Below are positions 61,168 to 64,000 of a stretch of DNA of 64,000 nucleotides, piece after piece. Origin of the DNA: RYN-230 sp963770545 (GTDB taxonomy: Bacteria; Actinomycetota; Actinomycetes; Streptosporangiales; Streptosporangiaceae); assembly GCA_963770545.1 (NCBI GenBank), contig CAVYQF010000031.1:248001-312000 (forward strand). Reading direction: 5' to 3'. The notes under the pieces were generated by a model, which saw only the letters and a program-made list of their open reading frames with translations, had not been told where the DNA came from and searched no databases. A program made the position numbers and the translations under genes. Within the stretch, counting starts at the first letter, position 1; every line of letters begins with the position of its first letter.

Positions 61168-62857
61168 GGTCGTCGCAACAGTGCCGGTAAATGACCCTTT
61201 CGCGTTCAGCCTTACGCGGTGAGCGGCCTTGTGCCGGGTGCTGTGTGCCGCCGGGGCGGGCTGCTGCCTGCCCCTTGGGTCTGCCGTCAGGGGCCGCAGT
61301 GGTCTCCGGGGTCAAGGCCGGGCCCGCAGGGCCCGTCGGCTTGCCGATGCGCAGCAGCCTTGAGGCCGGAGGGGCGGCCCCGTAGGCTGCGGCACCCGGC
61401 TCCGGGAAAGCCAGCGGCGGCGCCAGCCGCCTCCTTCTTCGTCTTTTCAGGCTGCGCAGGCGGCCAGGAACTCATCCAGCGCCTCGGCCGGGGTCTTCCA
61501 GCCAAGCGTCTTGCGGGGGCGGCCGTTGAGGGCGGCGGCGACAGCGGCCAGGCCGCCGGGGCTGTGGCGGCTCAGGTCGGTGCCCTTGGGGAAGTACTGG
61601 CGCAGCAGGCCGTTGGTGTTCTCGTTGGTGCCCCGCTGCCAGGGGCTGTGCGGGTCGCAGAAATAGACCTCGATGCCGGTATCGACGCGCAGCCGGGCGT
61701 GGCCGGCCATCTCCGCGCCCTGGTCCCAGGTCAGCGACCGGCGCAGCTGAGCAGGCAAGGTGATGATCGCCGAGGCGATCGCGTCCCGGACCGCCTCGGC
61801 GCCATGCCCGGCCAGCGCGGGGCCGTTCTTGGCCCGCGGGCTTGTGCCGTGGCCTTTCATCGGCGGCAGGTGCAGCAGCATCGTGAACCGGGTCGAGCGC
61901 TCGGCCAGGGTGCCGATCGCCGAGCTGTTCAGCCCCACGATCAGGTCCCCCTCCCAGTGCCCGGGCACCGCCCGGTCCGCAGCCTCAGCAGGCCGCTGGC
62001 TGATCAGGACCTCAGGGGTCACGAACTTCCGGCCGCGGCCGCGGGCGCGCGCCCGGGGGACGCGCAGCGCCCGGCCGGTGCGCAGGTACGCGGTCAGCTC
62101 ACGCCGCAGCGCGCCGCGGCCCTGGACATACAGGGCCTGGTAGATCGCCTCGTGCGAGACCCGCATGGACTCATCATCAGGGAAATCGGCCCGCAGCCGG
62201 CCCGCGATCTGCTCCGGGCTCCACGCCACCGCCCAGCGCCGGTCCGCCCGCCGGCCGTGCCGGCGCCCGATCCACCGCACCTCCGGGCCCGGCACCGGCC
62301 CGCCACCCGGCCTGGTGACCGTGCCGGCGAGCCGGTCCTGCACGTACTCCCGCAGGACCTGGTTCGCAGCCAGTTTCGCGATCTTCGGACGGCGTGCCCG
62401 CAGATCTGCGTGCCACTGAGCGGCCATGGCCCGGTACTCCAGCCCGCCGCCCCGGGTCGCCGCGTTCCGGCGCAAATCCCGCGAGATCGTCAACGGCGAC
62501 CGGCCCGCGCGCCTCGCGATCTCACGGACACCGCACCCCCGCACACGCAAGATCGCGATCTCCTCCCGCTCCGCGAACGACAAGTACCGCCCCGACAGCC
62601 GCGCCAGGCTGACCGGCCGGATCCCGCCGCTGTCACGGAACCATCGCGTACCAACTGCCGGGGACACACCAGCCACAATGCCCGCGTCCTCACTCGGCAT
62701 TCCCCTGGAGATCGCCACCCAGAACCGCTGCCGGTGTTCCCGCCTGGCCACCGGAGGCCGCCCCGGCGAACGCATCGCCGGCCTCCCCGCCCGGCCAGCC
62801 GCCCACCCCTGTGGCCGTCCCATTCGCCCACCTCCACCTGAAGGTGTTGCGACGACC
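61168..62857 (-). mobile_element. IS30-family insertion sequence
   Basis: Terminal repeats GGTCGTCGCAACA (61168-61180) and its inverse TGTTGCGACGACC (62845-62857), about 1.69 kb, with a possible GG duplication. Its left end lies about 100 bp upstream of the radical SAM start. Confidence 0.8.
61447..62823 (-). CDS. IS30-family transposase
   Basis: The product has 458 residues. Helix-turn-helix LSFAEREEIAILRVRGCGVR with EIARRAGRSPLTISRDLRRN. DDE blocks PGHWEGDLIVGLNSSAIGTL, LTWDQGAEMAGHARLRVDTG and SPWQRGTNENTNGLLRQYFP. LNGRPRKTLGWKTPAEALDE ends the domain. Intact. Confidence 0.95.
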   Translation of the reverse strand: MGRPQGWAAGRAGRPAMRSPGRPPVARREHRQRFWVAISRGMPSEDAGIVAGVSPAVGTRWFRDSGGIRPVSLARLSGRYLSFAEREEIAILRVRGCGVREIARRAGRSPLTISRDLRRNAATRGGGLEYRAMAAQWHADLRARRPKIAKLAANQVLREYVQDRLAGTVTRPGGGPVPGPEVRWIGRRHGRRADRRWAVAWSPEQIAGRLRADFPDDESMRVSHEAIYQALYVQGRGALRRELTAYLRTGRALRVPRARARGRGRKFVTPEVLISQRPAEAADRAVPGHWEGDLIVGLNSSAIGTLAERSTRFTMLLHLPPMKGHGTSPRAKNGPALAGHGAEAVRDAIASAIITLPAQLRRSLTWDQGAEMAGHARLRVDTGIEVYFCDPHSPWQRGTNENTNGLLRQYFPKGTDLSRHSPGGLAAVAAALNGRPRKTLGWKTPAEALDEFLAACAA

Positions 62858-63337
62858 GGTTGAATTCGCCCAGTTCACCTCAGCGTTGAATTCTCTCTGC
62901 CAACTCCAGTAGCTTCCTGTCTCAGGGCTTCTTGAAGGGCGTAATAAAGCCCGGGCCCTCGGAGTACAAGCTGTACCTGCAGGTCCTGATGGGAGCTGCA
63001 GGCCGCGTAGACCCAAACAGCCAACGAGCAGGACGCTCGCATACCACTTGACGCGACGCAGCTCAGCAGTCACGCTTCACATATCGAACCAGGGGGTGGC
63101 GTTCGATGATTGTTTGGTCTTCACGGTGGGTTGCGAATCGCCGCGCCGCGCGGCCGCGGTTAGGTGAGTGCCTGCCATGCCTCTCCAGACTGGCAACGTC
63201 AGCTCCCGACCGAGTGCCAGAAAGCCCGTTTCAGCCCGGGCAGTGTCACACGCTCACGGCTACTGCCGTCGCATTCCGCCAACGAGCCGCCAACAAACGA
63301 TCAAGAGGCCCGACCGCCGTTCTGGCGATCAGGCCCC
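62858..63337. other. Gene-poor stretch between IS30 and IS110 copy C
   Basis: About 480 bp. On the reverse strand 62876-63073 a GTG-initiated frame (TAELRRVKWYASVLLVG) with one frameshift could encode a small membrane protein of about 65 residues; support is weak. 63306-63337 is the same terminator hairpin as beside IS110 copy B. Confidence 0.4.
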
Positions 63338-64000
63338 TGATGCGATGAAGGAGCGGGGCCTCCCGCTCTCCGTAGGTGACCCGAGGTTCATGCTCGGGTT
63401 GTCTACGCCATCTACGACGATGGGAGGCCCACTGCAGAAGCGTATGACGGCCCGCAGATCGTGGGCATGGACCTGCACCGGCGGCGCAGCGTGCTGGTCC
63501 GGATGACGCCGGACGGCAGGCGGCTGGACAAGGCCCAGATCATTAACAGCCCGGAGGAGTTGCGGCGGGAGATCGCCCGGGCGGGGGAGCACCCGAAGGT
63601 GGTGCTGGAAGCCACGTACGGCTGGTACTGGGCGGCGGACACGCTGGCGGACGCTGGTGCGGAGGTGCACCTGGCGCATCCGCTCGGGGTGAAAGCCTTC
63701 TCCTACCGCCGGGTCAAGAACGACGAGAAAGACGCGGCTGACCTGGCTGACCTGCTGCGGATGGGCCGGCTGGCCGAGGCGTGGGTCGCGCCGCCTGAGA
63801 TCCGTGAGCTGCGGGAACTCACCCGTTACCGGCAAAAGCTGGCCCGGGCCCGCACCAGTGTCAAGGACCAGGTGCATGCGGTGCTGGCCAAGCTCGGCGT
63901 CCTGGTGACCTGCTCCGACATCTTCGGTGTCTGGGGTAGCAGCTGGCTGGATGGCGTGCCGCCAGGCCAGCCTTATGCCGGCAAGGTCGCGTCGCTGCGC
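63338..64000 (+). mobile_element. IS110-family element, copy C, cut by the window edge
   Basis: It starts at TGA (63338-63340) against the terminator hairpin and is identical in layout to copy B for all 660 visible bases. Same orientation as A and B. Confidence 0.9.
63461..64000 (+). CDS. IS110 transposase, copy C, partial
   Basis: GTG start, MDLHRRRSVLVRMTPDGR with the first catalytic aspartate, then VKNDEKDAADLADLLRMGRL and DQVHAVLAKLGVLVTCSDIF. The frame is open to the window end (about 180 residues seen), so it could be the intact source copy. Confidence 0.92.
   Translation, partial: MGMDLHRRRSVLVRMTPDGRRLDKAQIINSPEELRREIARAGEHPKVVLEATYGWYWAADTLADAGAEVHLAHPLGVKAFSYRRVKNDEKDAADLADLLRMGRLAEAWVAPPEIRELRELTRYRQKLARARTSVKDQVHAVLAKLGVLVTCSDIFGVWGSSWLDGVPPGQPYAGKVASLR

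Noticed and set aside
61219..62841. 540-residue open frame on the + strand
   Set aside because: Shadow of the IS30 transposase; low-complexity Pro/Arg text.
51586..64000. Classical composite transposon formed by IS110 copies B and C
   Set aside because: IS110 enzymes do not move by paired-end cut-and-paste and make no long target duplications; the two copies more likely reflect shared target sequence.

Overview
The window is high-GC DNA from an actinomycete. Evidence for this includes a DUF574-type SAM methyltransferase, a SAM-IV riboswitch, a CU044_5270-type sigma partner, SigE-family sigma factors, GTG starts and tRNA-fMet 3' ends of actinobacterial sequence. No ribosomal or other taxonomic marker is present, so I do not name a genus. 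An unusual number of otherwise ordinary genes carry a single-base frameshift, mostly in short G or C runs (vapC, a DUF4405 gene, an alpha/beta hydrolase, a SigE-type sigma gene, an IS110 transposase). That looks more like draft-assembly error than mass decay.

Region 1 (1-29.3 kb) is resident chromosome: a secreted discoidin/beta-helix protein, an M1 peptidase, small redox and methyltransferase genes, a VapBC pair, peroxiredoxin, a lipoprotein, a P450, a universal stress protein, two TetR regulators with readable operators next to divergent membrane-protein genes, two sigma-factor operons, a SAM-IV-riboswitch-controlled class V PLP enzyme, a membrane Ser/Thr kinase, a PRC-barrel protein and a propionyl-CoA synthetase.

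Region 2 (29.3-53.1 kb) is a mobile-DNA accretion zone. Several 3' fragments of a tRNA-fMet gene lie in direct orientation and delimit modules: two copies of an adenylate kinase, a MntA/HepT toxin-antitoxin pair, a LuxR two-component system and a RelE-like toxin. IS elements are nested in each other. A serine-recombinase unit of 2691 bp sits inside an IS110 transposase gene. Another IS110 sits in a tRNA-fMet fragment. An ISAzo13-type element sits in the terminal repeat of a second IS, which is itself inside an rve-type transposase gene. An aldehyde/alcohol dehydrogenase operon survives between the insertions.

Region 3 (53.1-61.1 kb) has visibly lower GC and different codon use, and lies between two same-orientation copies of the same IS110. 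It holds a RipA-like membrane protein, an HD-domain remnant, a three-gene operon ending in a guanylate-kinase-like protein, and facing it an operon of a B12-type radical SAM enzyme, a TIR-NACHT protein and a NUDIX hydrolase. The TIR-NACHT operon is my best candidate for an undescribed (anti-phage) system. An IS30 element sits just upstream of it, and the third IS110 copy runs off the right edge.
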